DNA of 13,987 nucleotides from JAJTFW01 sp031421935 (GTDB lineage: Bacteria > Bacteroidota > Bacteroidia > AKYH767-A > OLB10). The notes below the pieces were generated by a model. That model had not been told where the DNA came from and did no database searches. It worked only from the letters and a program-made list of their open reading frames with translations. A program made the translations under genes and the position numbers. Each line of letters starts with the position of its first letter. Positions within the stretch are counted from its first letter, which is position 1. Of the stretch, positions 1 to 7,646 are shown piece by piece. Location: NCBI GenBank assembly GCA_031421935.1, contig JANOPQ010000054.1, forward strand, positions 1-13,987. The letters are read 5' to 3'.

Positions 1-2883
1 GAGGATGTGTTTCCTCCGTTTTTTATGGCATCTCCGGCAGTTAATTTTCCAATGGCTTTAAATAATATTCCCGCAATTGGTTGCACTACTGTAACCGTGA
101 CAGGTATATTCATAGATGAAGGAGAATGTGGCGATTTGGTAAACGTTGCTACAATCATTCCACCTAATCTAAGTGCCACCGCGTGTGTAGATGTTTCATG
201 TATATTTCCTCCTCCTGGCCCTAGAGTAATAGAGATTTTCGATGATGAATATCTTTCATCCTTCACATTAAGTAATACTTTAAGTTTACATACAATTCAT
301 GTTTATGATTACAAGACCTTGACTATTGATAAAACGATTGATTTTGATAATTGTACTTTTATAATGGGTTCAGGTTCCAGCATCATCGTCCAATCTCAGT
401 CTCCAGGTCAACAGATTACTGTAAATATGGATAATTCTAGATTATATAGCTGCCCACGAATGTGGCAAGGTATAAAAGTAACAGCTGGAACGAATTTTTA
501 TATGGATGCATCAACTTTGAGAGATGCCGACAAGGGCGTTTATCTTGAAGACTATGCTCATTTTGAAATTATAAATTCCTTTTTCTATGATTGCGTAGTG
601 GGTGTTTATAGTCCTCCGTCTAATAGTGGTTCTATGTCGAATGCTTTTGGAACTATTACCGGTACCGAGTTTGGTCTCAATGCTTTTGCTTTAAAAGGAA
701 ATTATTCCAATATTAATATCCCAATAGCACAAGATGCATTTGGCACAGTTGGAAGAGCCGGTATATTATTAAATGATATTACTTTGGACGTTGGCGATGA
801 TGCTCAACCTGAAAATACTTTTTTCAATATAAATTATGGTATTGAAATACATAATTCGAATGTGGATGTATACAACTGTAAATTTCGCGATATTGTATTC
901 GACCAATTTTATTATCCAACAAAACCTTACAAAGCAGGAGCCGCCATTTTTGCGGTAGCTACCGAGCCTTCTTATACGCTAAATGTATTTCCAGTAGTGG
1001 GTGCAACTAACCAAACCATCTACAATGCCCCAATCGGAGTTTACAGTGAAGGGTACAATGCCTTTGTATTGCGTTTAAATATGGATCAGGTGAAAAATGG
1101 GGTGTGGTCTGAGAAAAGTGCTTTGTGCGAGGTCCAAGTGCGAAATTGCAACATTAATTCGACTAGCGCAGGAATTTACTGGTTTAACAACGACCGTGCC
1201 TTAAGAATGGTTGCTAGTGAAAATGTAATAAATTCCTCTAGTATTTGTATTTATGCGGCAGAGATCCTTGATGGCAACAATGCCAATTATCTAATTACTA
1301 ATAATAATGACCTAAGGTCGACTTCTTCCCTTGGAGGGATATATTTGAGCGGAGTTGAAAATGCACAAGTGGACTACAACACAGTTTTCACCGATGGCAA
1401 CCCAGTAAGCGGTAGTGTGGGTATAGGTCTTCACGAAGGAAGGTCAAATAGTTTAATGTGTAACACAGTAATGAGTAGCATTCCACTTTCTAATTTAAAT
1501 TCCTTTGGGATGAGAGTAAATATTAGCTCCGATAATACTATTTCTTGTAATAATTTTAATGCTAGTACTACAGGTGTTTTTTTTGGAGGTCTCTGCCCCA
1601 ATACTAGGTTTAGCGGAAATGCTATGCGAAACAACTGGGAAGGGCTTCGTCTTAACAATGCTGCATTAATCGATGATCAGATTCATCGAGGTAACCAGTG
1701 GATTAATTATCAATCACCATTTGGTGCGGCCATTTTTAGTAATCCTAGTAATTCGGAATTTATAGTTCATACATCTCCCGGTACTGCCTTTTTCCCTTCA
1801 GTGAATGTGTCAGGATGGTTTACAACATTATCTAGTGGTACTCCATTTAACTGCGCAATAAGTCAAACCTGCAACGCTTTTATTGTTGATCCACCGGGTG
1901 ATCCTTCGGCAACCGATCGTTTAGTTGCTACAGATAGTCTTCAAACCATAATATATAACAATGAAAGCCGAAGCATGGCCCGTCTACGACTATTCGAAAG
2001 AATGCAAAGTGATTCGGTAAATACATGGAGCGATTCAGTATTTGTGGCTTTTTATAATGAAACTGCCCTGTCGCCCATTGGAGAATTAAATCAGGTAAGT
2101 ACTACCTTAGCACATTCACTTGATTTTGATTTAAACGATTATGCCCTCTTAACTTTAGCTGATAGTTTAATTAAACTCAAATCCGATAGCATTCATTTGC
2201 TTGATAGTTTGCAGTTAATTTCACCCTCACTCAATTATAAAATTATGCGTGAGAGTATTATTTTACAAATTAATAATTTAAGAAATGCGGTAAGATCTAT
2301 TTTAACGTCCAAAGCGTTGCAACAAGGAATGATGCGAGACTCTGCGCGTTTAATCAATTCAGCCATACAGCCTGTAGAGTTACCTGAGCAAAATCAGCAA
2401 ATATTTAATGAAATTGCCGTACTTTACCAGGAGTATGGCGATAGTATTTTAGAGTCAAATTATAATTCTTTGCTGTCCATTGCACAGCAATGCCCATTTG
2501 CCGGGGGAGGAGTTGTATATAAAGCAAGGGATTTTTTAAGAAGAGTAAATGATTCTCTTGTTTATTATGATGATGCAGTTTGTCTACAGAATGGTATATT
2601 TCGTGAGGCATTTAATACTGATCAAGGTAGTGAAGTTATTAATTTAAAATTAATTCCAAACCCAGCCTCCAGTACGGTAGATATAATAGTATATCCTATA
2701 ATAGAGGAGCCTTGTCGTATTACGATAAGTAACTCTATGGGAGAAGTGGTTTATAGTGCTATAGGTGATAAAAATGCAAAATTGAAAACCGTAGACATAA
2801 GTAATTTTGCAAATGGAATTTACATGGTTTCTGTTCGGAGTAACTCGCTTTTTAAAAATGCTAAACTTACTGTAACAAGATAG
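1..2883 (+). CDS. Secreted beta-helix protein with T9SS sorting domain (5' partial)
   Basis: This is probably a large cell-surface or secreted protein exported by the type IX secretion system. The reading frame is open from the first base and no convincing start or signal peptide is visible, so the N-terminus lies outside the window. In visible residues (counting from nt 7), about 20-55 resembles an Ig-like/DUF11-type repeat end (VNVATI). About 95-590 is rich in short beta strands, Asn and Gly, with a WQGIKV motif near 153, as in right-handed parallel beta-helix proteins of Bacteroidota. About 630-865 is mostly alpha-helical and rich in Asp-Ser. From about 879 comes a type A T9SS C-terminal domain (IPNPASSTVDI, then NGIYMVSV near the end). 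The stop is 3 nt before the next T9SS gene, suggesting co-transcription. Substrate or binding partner cannot be inferred; the beta-helix could bind or cleave polysaccharide or act as an adhesin. Confidence 0.88.
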   Translation, partial: EDVFPPFFMASPAVNFPMALNNIPAIGCTTVTVTGIFIDEGECGDLVNVATIIPPNLSATACVDVSCIFPPPGPRVIEIFDDEYLSSFTLSNTLSLHTIHVYDYKTLTIDKTIDFDNCTFIMGSGSSIIVQSQSPGQQITVNMDNSRLYSCPRMWQGIKVTAGTNFYMDASTLRDADKGVYLEDYAHFEIINSFFYDCVVGVYSPPSNSGSMSNAFGTITGTEFGLNAFALKGNYSNINIPIAQDAFGTVGRAGILLNDITLDVGDDAQPENTFFNINYGIEIHNSNVDVYNCKFRDIVFDQFYYPTKPYKAGAAIFAVATEPSYTLNVFPVVGATNQTIYNAPIGVYSEGYNAFVLRLNMDQVKNGVWSEKSALCEVQVRNCNINSTSAGIYWFNNDRALRMVASENVINSSSICIYAAEILDGNNANYLITNNNDLRSTSSLGGIYLSGVENAQVDYNTVFTDGNPVSGSVGIGLHEGRSNSLMCNTVMSSIPLSNLNSFGMRVNISSDNTISCNNFNASTTGVFFGGLCPNTRFSGNAMRNNWEGLRLNNAALIDDQIHRGNQWINYQSPFGAAIFSNPSNSEFIVHTSPGTAFFPSVNVSGWFTTLSSGTPFNCAISQTCNAFIVDPPGDPSATDRLVATDSLQTIIYNNESRSMARLRLFERMQSDSVNTWSDSVFVAFYNETALSPIGELNQVSTTLAHSLDFDLNDYALLTLADSLIKLKSDSIHLLDSLQLISPSLNYKIMRESIILQINNLRNAVRSILTSKALQQGMMRDSARLINSAIQPVELPEQNQQIFNEIAVLYQEYGDSILESNYNSLLSIAQQCPFAGGGVVYKARDFLRRVNDSLVYYDDAVCLQNGIFREAFNTDQGSEVINLKLIPNPASSTVDIIVYPIIEEPCRITISNSMGEVVYSAIGDKNAKLKTVDISNFANGIYMVSVRSNSLFKNAKLTVTR

Positions 2884-2886
2884 AAT

Positions 2887-4428
2887 ATGGTAAGAAAGTA
2901 CTATTTTATCCTTATTGTGATATGCATTAACTTTGGTGTAAAAAGTGATTCTTTTGGTCAAGGGAAAAACAGTCATTTTCTTTTAGGTTATGATACTGGA
3001 TTGTTCGATACTAATGTAGTTTCAACTAAAGCTGATCTTTATATTACCCAAAACACCTACACCCTAACTCCATCTAATTTCAAAATGCCTTTTCGTGCAT
3101 CACAAGCAAATCTTTCAGATGAAAACGGAAATTTATTAATGGTAAGCAATGGGTGTTGGGTTGCTGATGCTACTGGAGACACAATGCTTAATGGTGGTGG
3201 ATTAATTCCAAATTCCTATACGAGTTCAAAGTGTAATACTTTTAGTGGAATTCCTTATCCACATTCATCAGTTTTTGTACCTGATCCTTCTGATTCGAAC
3301 AAAATATATTTGTTGCATCAATCCGGTACCAGTTCTTCTAATTTTAAATCCAGCGGATTGTACTTTACTGTTGTTGACAAAACGCTTAATGGAGGTTTAG
3401 GTGGTGTTGTAGCCGGTCAAAAAAATCAGGTTGCATTTCAGGTAGGATTGAATCCAGGCATTGCCGTATGTAAACATGCCAATGGTGTGGATTGGTGGAT
3501 ACTCGTTTTTAAAGACAGTTCTGATATTGTTTATACTATGCAGTTAAGTGCTACCGGATTCTCTACACCCATTCAACAAGTATTGGGAGTTTCACCTCCT
3601 GTTTATTTATTAGGTCAGATGAGTTTCTCCCCTGATGGTAAAAGGTTTGCATACTCTTATTTTGATGGCACATTTGGAGCCACCAATAATTACATCCGAT
3701 TGTTTGATTTCGATCGCTGTACAGGGCTTCTTTCCAATAAAACCGAAGTAGTTTATATTGAAAATTATGGTGGACTTGGTCTTTCTTTTTCACCGGATTC
3801 AAAAAAATTATATGCAGGTACTTTTATAAAAATAGTTCAACTTGATTTAGATACTTCTAATGTTGCGGCAAGTCTAGATACAGTTGCTGTATATGATGGT
3901 TATGGTTTTCCATATCCTTTACTTAAAACAGATTTTTGGTTAATGTATTTGGCTGCTAATGGGAAAATATATGTATCCTCTGGAAACAGTGTTATTGATA
4001 TGCATTTTATAAATTATCCCGATAGCAATGGCATAGCATGCGACGTACAGCAGCATGCTATTCGTTTACCCTGTTATGCTACTCGTGGTAATGTTTACCA
4101 CCCCAACTATTACTTAGGTTGCGACACCACCTTAGGTTGCCCTTGTTTGGTTAGCACTGGAGTAAATGAATATGGGAAACATGATTTCAGTATTAAGTTA
4201 TCGCCCAATCCGGGTAGCGCGGGTTTTGAAATATTGTACTTGCTTCCTCAAAATAAAAATGGAATCTTGAGTGTTTATGATTTGCAAGGTCGTTTGATGG
4301 ACAAACAAATACTTCCTCAATGGTCAACGATGCAACATATTCCAGCTTCAAATTGGGCTCCGGGCATTTATCAAGTACGTATCGAGAGTGAAGGGTATTC
4401 CAATACTAGTAAGTGGGTGAAGTATTAA
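2887..4428 (+). CDS. Secreted beta-propeller-like protein with T9SS sorting domain
   Basis: This is a complete 513-aa protein predicted to be exported by Sec and then by the type IX secretion system. Residues 1 to about 25 form a signal peptide (basic MVRK, hydrophobic core, ending SFGQ, a common Bacteroidota cleavage context). Residues of about 28-410 look like a beta propeller: SFSPDGK and SFSPDSK motifs near 245 and 300 resemble WD40-like PD40 blades. A short Cys-rich stretch (GCDTTLGCPC) lies near 410-420. Residues of about 436-513 form the T9SS C-terminal domain (LSPNPGS, then APGIYQVRI). The start is 3 nt after the upstream T9SS gene, so the two are probably one transcription unit. No catalytic motif is recognised and the function is unknown. 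Confidence 0.88.
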   Translation: MVRKYYFILIVICINFGVKSDSFGQGKNSHFLLGYDTGLFDTNVVSTKADLYITQNTYTLTPSNFKMPFRASQANLSDENGNLLMVSNGCWVADATGDTMLNGGGLIPNSYTSSKCNTFSGIPYPHSSVFVPDPSDSNKIYLLHQSGTSSSNFKSSGLYFTVVDKTLNGGLGGVVAGQKNQVAFQVGLNPGIAVCKHANGVDWWILVFKDSSDIVYTMQLSATGFSTPIQQVLGVSPPVYLLGQMSFSPDGKRFAYSYFDGTFGATNNYIRLFDFDRCTGLLSNKTEVVYIENYGGLGLSFSPDSKKLYAGTFIKIVQLDLDTSNVAASLDTVAVYDGYGFPYPLLKTDFWLMYLAANGKIYVSSGNSVIDMHFINYPDSNGIACDVQQHAIRLPCYATRGNVYHPNYYLGCDTTLGCPCLVSTGVNEYGKHDFSIKLSPNPGSAGFEILYLLPQNKNGILSVYDLQGRLMDKQILPQWSTMQHIPASNWAPGIYQVRIESEGYSNTSKWVKY

Positions 4429-4472
4429 TTCTGTTTAATTAGATCAATAAAAAAGTCTATCATTTAGTTAAT

Positions 4473-4540
4473 GCAAGATTGCGTGTGGACGGTCTACACA
4501 ACCTGTCCACACGCAATCTTGCGGGGAACACATTTCCCCG
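4473..4540. repeat. Tandem GC-rich palindromes (REP-like or bidirectional terminator)
   Basis: The arms at 4473-4490 and 4505-4522 are perfect 18-bp inverted complements (GCAAGATTGCGTGTGGAC and its reverse complement). They can be extended by three pairs with one bulged base, leaving a 7-nt loop. A second hairpin follows at once: CGGGGAA at 4522-4528 pairs with TTCCCCG at 4534-4540 around a 5-nt loop, sharing base 4522 with the first stem. The pair lies between the convergent T9SS gene and qatD, where a bidirectional terminator would be expected. However, neither strand has a T-tract after the stem, so a canonical intrinsic terminator is not shown. A REP-like palindromic element or an insertion scar is equally possible. 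Confidence 0.7.
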
Positions 4541-4630
4541 TACCCCTTTGGAAACAAATCACAATTGAAAAAGATTATTTATTTGAATTTAATGAACTAA
4601 AATAGATATAAAAAAATGATTGCAATATTA

Positions 4631-5365
4631 TTACTTCAAAAGACTATTTAGATTTTCAATTAGAATATTTAAGGTTTCTATTCTATTTTTCTTCCAAATT
4701 CCTCCGATTATTTCCTCAGCGAATTTAACTTCACCCGGCTTTAGGGATTCTTTTTTTAACATTGCAAAAGGCCCATCGGTTTCTGTTAGTAATTTCTCTT
4801 TTGGAATCAACTTTGCTAATTCCAAACCTTTCTTAGTATCTAACATTGCTGGACCAACGCTAAACCAACAACCTAATGTGATTGCTCTTTCCACTTCACG
4901 TTTAGTCCCGGAGAACCAATGAAGAACAAACTTGCCTGCTTCCAAATTATTTTCAATGCAATCTAATACATCACTTGCTGCATTTCTTGAATGGATGCTA
5001 AATATCCGACCGCCATTTTTTCTTGATTCATCCAATATTCTATTAAAAATAGTTTTTTGAAGAACCATACTGTCACGATAAGGTTGCGATCCGTCAATTC
5101 CAATTTCACCGATGTACTTACATTCGGGAATCAATGAAATTAATAATTCAATCTCCCCAGAAAATTCCTTTACTAGTTGCGGGTGCAATCCTAACGCTGG
5201 TCTTACAAATTTGCATGAATTCATCAGCTCAAAGTTTTTCTTCCATGCACGCGGAGTTGTTGTAACAGCAAGTGTTATAATTTTATCGTCTTCACATTTT
5301 TGTATGATCTTTTCAAAATCCGGATAAAGGTCCAAGTGGCAATGAAAATCAATTGCTTTGATCAT
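4631..5365 (-). CDS. qatD: QatD, TatD-family metal-dependent DNase of the Qat defence system
   Basis: This is a complete 244-aa TatD-like hydrolase, close to the usual length of about 260 aa. The metal-binding set is intact: HxH at 8-10 in the sequence DFHCHLD, Glu87 in GEIGIDG, His125 in SIHSR, His149 in LHWFSG and Asp197 in TETDGP. A LGLHP motif lies at 58-62. TatD proteins are metal-dependent deoxyribonucleases; in Qat systems the TatD subunit is the presumed nuclease. The start is 8 nt after the qatC stop and this is the last gene of the operon. As a stand-alone gene it could be mistaken for housekeeping tatD, but its place after KAP, QatB and QueC-like genes makes qatD the better call. 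The assignment is by family and context; phage defence has not been shown for this copy. Confidence 0.9.
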   Translation of the reverse strand: MIKAIDFHCHLDLYPDFEKIIQKCEDDKIITLAVTTTPRAWKKNFELMNSCKFVRPALGLHPQLVKEFSGEIELLISLIPECKYIGEIGIDGSQPYRDSMVLQKTIFNRILDESRKNGGRIFSIHSRNAASDVLDCIENNLEAGKFVLHWFSGTKREVERAITLGCWFSVGPAMLDTKKGLELAKLIPKEKLLTETDGPFAMLKKESLKPGEVKFAEEIIGGIWKKNRIETLNILIENLNSLLK

Positions 5366-5373
5366 GTTGTTAT

Positions 5374-6747
5374 TTACGCTATTGTTTTTACTCCGTTTAA
5401 AAGAAATTCTACTTCTTTCATTCCACGCAAATACATACTTGTTAGCTCACCAATTTTATCAGCATCCTCTAATAATGGCCCTGGTTTATAAATAAGCATT
5501 CCTGCACATTTGGTAGATTTATTAATTCGACTAATTGCATGTTGAAATGCCCTGATTTGCCTTCCTTCGGCAGTCTTCGCATTTAAGGGTTTGGCTTTTA
5601 GGTTTTTCAGCCGATATCCAGTTGGATCAGTCTGCAAACCCATTGCATGCCCAATAGCTGCACGTCTTATAATGCAAGGCACACATTGCCCACAATGCGC
5701 ATCATTAGAAGCAGAGTATCTTTTGGATGCAGGTGAAGCACAAGAAATAGAAGTAGAAATAACATTCTTTAAGAATTTTTGGTCTTTGCATTCCTTGAGC
5801 ATTTCTCCCTTTGTTTTGTTCCAATAAGGATTTTTAAGTTTCGCAGGTAATTGAATTTCATCAAGAAGTTGCTGCCATCTGTGGATGTAATAGGGGTGAG
5901 CAGTTCGAGTACTGGAGGCACCAAGTCGTGTTCCATCTAGGGGTACATTCAAGGCTATCAATCCGTTTTCAGGAACAATTAGTTCGAAATCTTTTTTAAA
6001 TGCTGTTCCAACAAAACTCGCCAGTGCGAAAAATAAAAATGATCTTCCTCTTGTTGTATACTCACTTTTAACATTGGGAAATAAATTATCATCAAAATGC
6101 CCTGAAGGTATCCGCACACGATCAAATTTTACTTTTTTTCCAAACTGATCGTTGATTTTTTGAAAAACCTCTTGCTGTGATTTACTTACTGTCGCATCAC
6201 CACCATGACTTACAAAAAGTGGTTTTTTGCCCTCATTGATTTTATCAATTGCGTTTATTAGGCTATCCATTCCACCTGAAAATAAATGGATACCATCGTA
6301 AGCAGGAACAGTTGAATATTTATTGTTAAAAATGTTTTTGTATAAAGCATTTCGATTTCTAAACTCAACCCTCCATCTATCTCCAGTTAAAAATCTAAGC
6401 ATTACTTCAAGGTTTTTCTTGGCATTGTTCCACGCATGAACATCTGAAACAGGTAAAATAATTTCAATTTCCCTGCACCAATTATCCTGTGAGGTTTGTT
6501 CACGATTTAATTTTGCATCTGCCATCTGAACCATAAGTGCTAGCACTAAAAGATCAAAACCTTTTTCACTAGGTTTAAGTTTCAAATGTCTTAGTTGTTT
6601 AACTACTTCGTGAATACCAAATCGCCAGGATCTATCACCCGTTAAAAAATCTATAGGAGCAAAATTTGCTTTACCCGCAGAATACTTCGGATCAACAACT
6701 TTATCCTTTGTTCCGAAATAACCATAAAATGAATATTGTTTTGTCAT
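5374..6747 (-). CDS. qatC: QatC, QueC-like PP-loop enzyme of the Qat defence system
   Basis: This 457-aa protein is about twice the length of housekeeping QueC, with an extra N-terminal region of about 150 residues. The PP-loop ATP-binding motif SGGMDS lies at 157-162. PENGLIALNVP at 259-269 is another conserved QueC-like stretch. Four cysteines at 336, 352, 355 and 358 (the last three in HCGQCVPC) form the zinc site typical of QueC. QueC makes the nitrile of preQ0 from carboxy-deazaguanine using ATP. In Qat, the QueC-like subunit acts in phage defence with QatB, and its exact reaction here is inferred at best. The start overlaps the end of qatB by four bases (ATGA), indicating translational coupling. 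No other queuosine-pathway gene is nearby, which argues against a housekeeping role. Confidence 0.92.
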   Translation of the reverse strand: MTKQYSFYGYFGTKDKVVDPKYSAGKANFAPIDFLTGDRSWRFGIHEVVKQLRHLKLKPSEKGFDLLVLALMVQMADAKLNREQTSQDNWCREIEIILPVSDVHAWNNAKKNLEVMLRFLTGDRWRVEFRNRNALYKNIFNNKYSTVPAYDGIHLFSGGMDSLINAIDKINEGKKPLFVSHGGDATVSKSQQEVFQKINDQFGKKVKFDRVRIPSGHFDDNLFPNVKSEYTTRGRSFLFFALASFVGTAFKKDFELIVPENGLIALNVPLDGTRLGASSTRTAHPYYIHRWQQLLDEIQLPAKLKNPYWNKTKGEMLKECKDQKFLKNVISTSISCASPASKRYSASNDAHCGQCVPCIIRRAAIGHAMGLQTDPTGYRLKNLKAKPLNAKTAEGRQIRAFQHAISRINKSTKCAGMLIYKPGPLLEDADKIGELTSMYLRGMKEVEFLLNGVKTIA

Positions 6748-7646
6748 GATGTCTTTTGATCTGCAAGGTTTTGCATGAGTTGAAATGAGAGCTCAAACAA
6801 TGTATCGATGAAAGCACTCATTTTACCTGATGGAAATACATTTCCAGTTTTAACAATAGCATCTGATACTGCACCTCTTATAAAGTCATGCATTTGCGAT
6901 TCAATACTCTGTATTGTTCCTACATCGTGGGCTAAGCTAATTGTATCATTTCCAATTGCATTTAATATTCGATCATAGATACAATTAGAAATGAAAACTT
7001 CCATTATAGATGAAATAGTTTCTGCCGAAGGTTTTTCCAAGTCTTCAATACCTTGTTCTGAAATTTCTGCAATTGCATCCAGATATGCATCCCTACTAAA
7101 TGAATCATCTAAATCTCCCCCAGGCTTACATATAATATCTACAAGTGCAGTATAAATTTCTATGACGGGACGGTTTTCAAATTCTCCAAGATTATATTGT
7201 TTAATTACTTCACGAAGCCCCCGCTTGGAAGAGTCAGAAAGTATATTTGCAAATATGGTTCCTGCTCTACGCTCGGAGGCCATACGCTTCGAAGCATTAC
7301 TTGATCCACCTGAAGTTTTTCCTACAAAATTAGAAACAGCCTTTTTCATGCTGCCTTTATCTTTTCCGTTAGATTTAATAAAATCGTTATAATTTCTTCT
7401 TGCAGCAGTAAACCTTTTCTCAGGTTTAACCGGAGCTAAAATATTTAGACGTTTCTCACCTTTTTCAGATTCATCATTTTTTGTAGAATCTACTTTAGCA
7501 TCATCATTATTACCTGATGGCGTTTCATTTCCTGAATTTTTCGAATTTTCATCATTGTTAATATTACCATTGGTTTCGGCATCTATCCATGAAGGAATTA
7601 GCGGATTATTGTTTGACCCTCCGCCAAAGGATGTTGAAGTTCCCAT
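6744..7646 (-). CDS. qatB: QatB, Qat defence system protein
   Basis: This 300-aa protein has no recognisable enzyme motif and is assigned as QatB mainly from its place between the KAP ATPase and the QueC-like gene, plus its N-terminus. It begins MGTSTSFGGG; loss of the initiator Met would expose Gly2. Residues of about 11-65 are a disordered, Asn/Asp/Ser/Glu-rich linker. Residues of about 80-90 (AARRNYNDFI) begin a basic stretch, and about 130-295 are predicted to be alpha-helical. The start overlaps the qatA stop by one base (TAATG) and has a perfect Shine-Dalgarno sequence upstream; the stop overlaps qatC by ATGA. These overlaps fix both ends well. It probably forms a complex with QatC and perhaps QatA; the biochemical role is unknown from sequence. 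Confidence 0.85.
   Translation of the reverse strand: MGTSTSFGGGSNNNPLIPSWIDAETNGNINNDENSKNSGNETPSGNNDDAKVDSTKNDESEKGEKRLNILAPVKPEKRFTAARRNYNDFIKSNGKDKGSMKKAVSNFVGKTSGGSSNASKRMASERRAGTIFANILSDSSKRGLREVIKQYNLGEFENRPVIEIYTALVDIICKPGGDLDDSFSRDAYLDAIAEISEQGIEDLEKPSAETISSIMEVFISNCIYDRILNAIGNDTISLAHDVGTIQSIESQMHDFIRGAVSDAIVKTGNVFPSGKMSAFIDTLFELSFQLMQNLADQKTS

Noticed and set aside
2650..2976. Minus-strand open frame across the junction of the two T9SS genes.
   Set aside because: It overlaps the C-terminal sorting domain and signal peptide of two clear plus-strand genes; no promoter was seen.
4609..4630. T-rich run just after qatD as an intrinsic terminator.
   Set aside because: Only a very short palindrome (ATTGCAAT) precedes the T run on the minus strand, not enough for a credible stem.
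5374..6747. qatC as housekeeping queC of queuosine synthesis.
   Set aside because: The protein is about twice the size of QueC, no other queuosine genes are near, and it overlaps qatB by ATGA.
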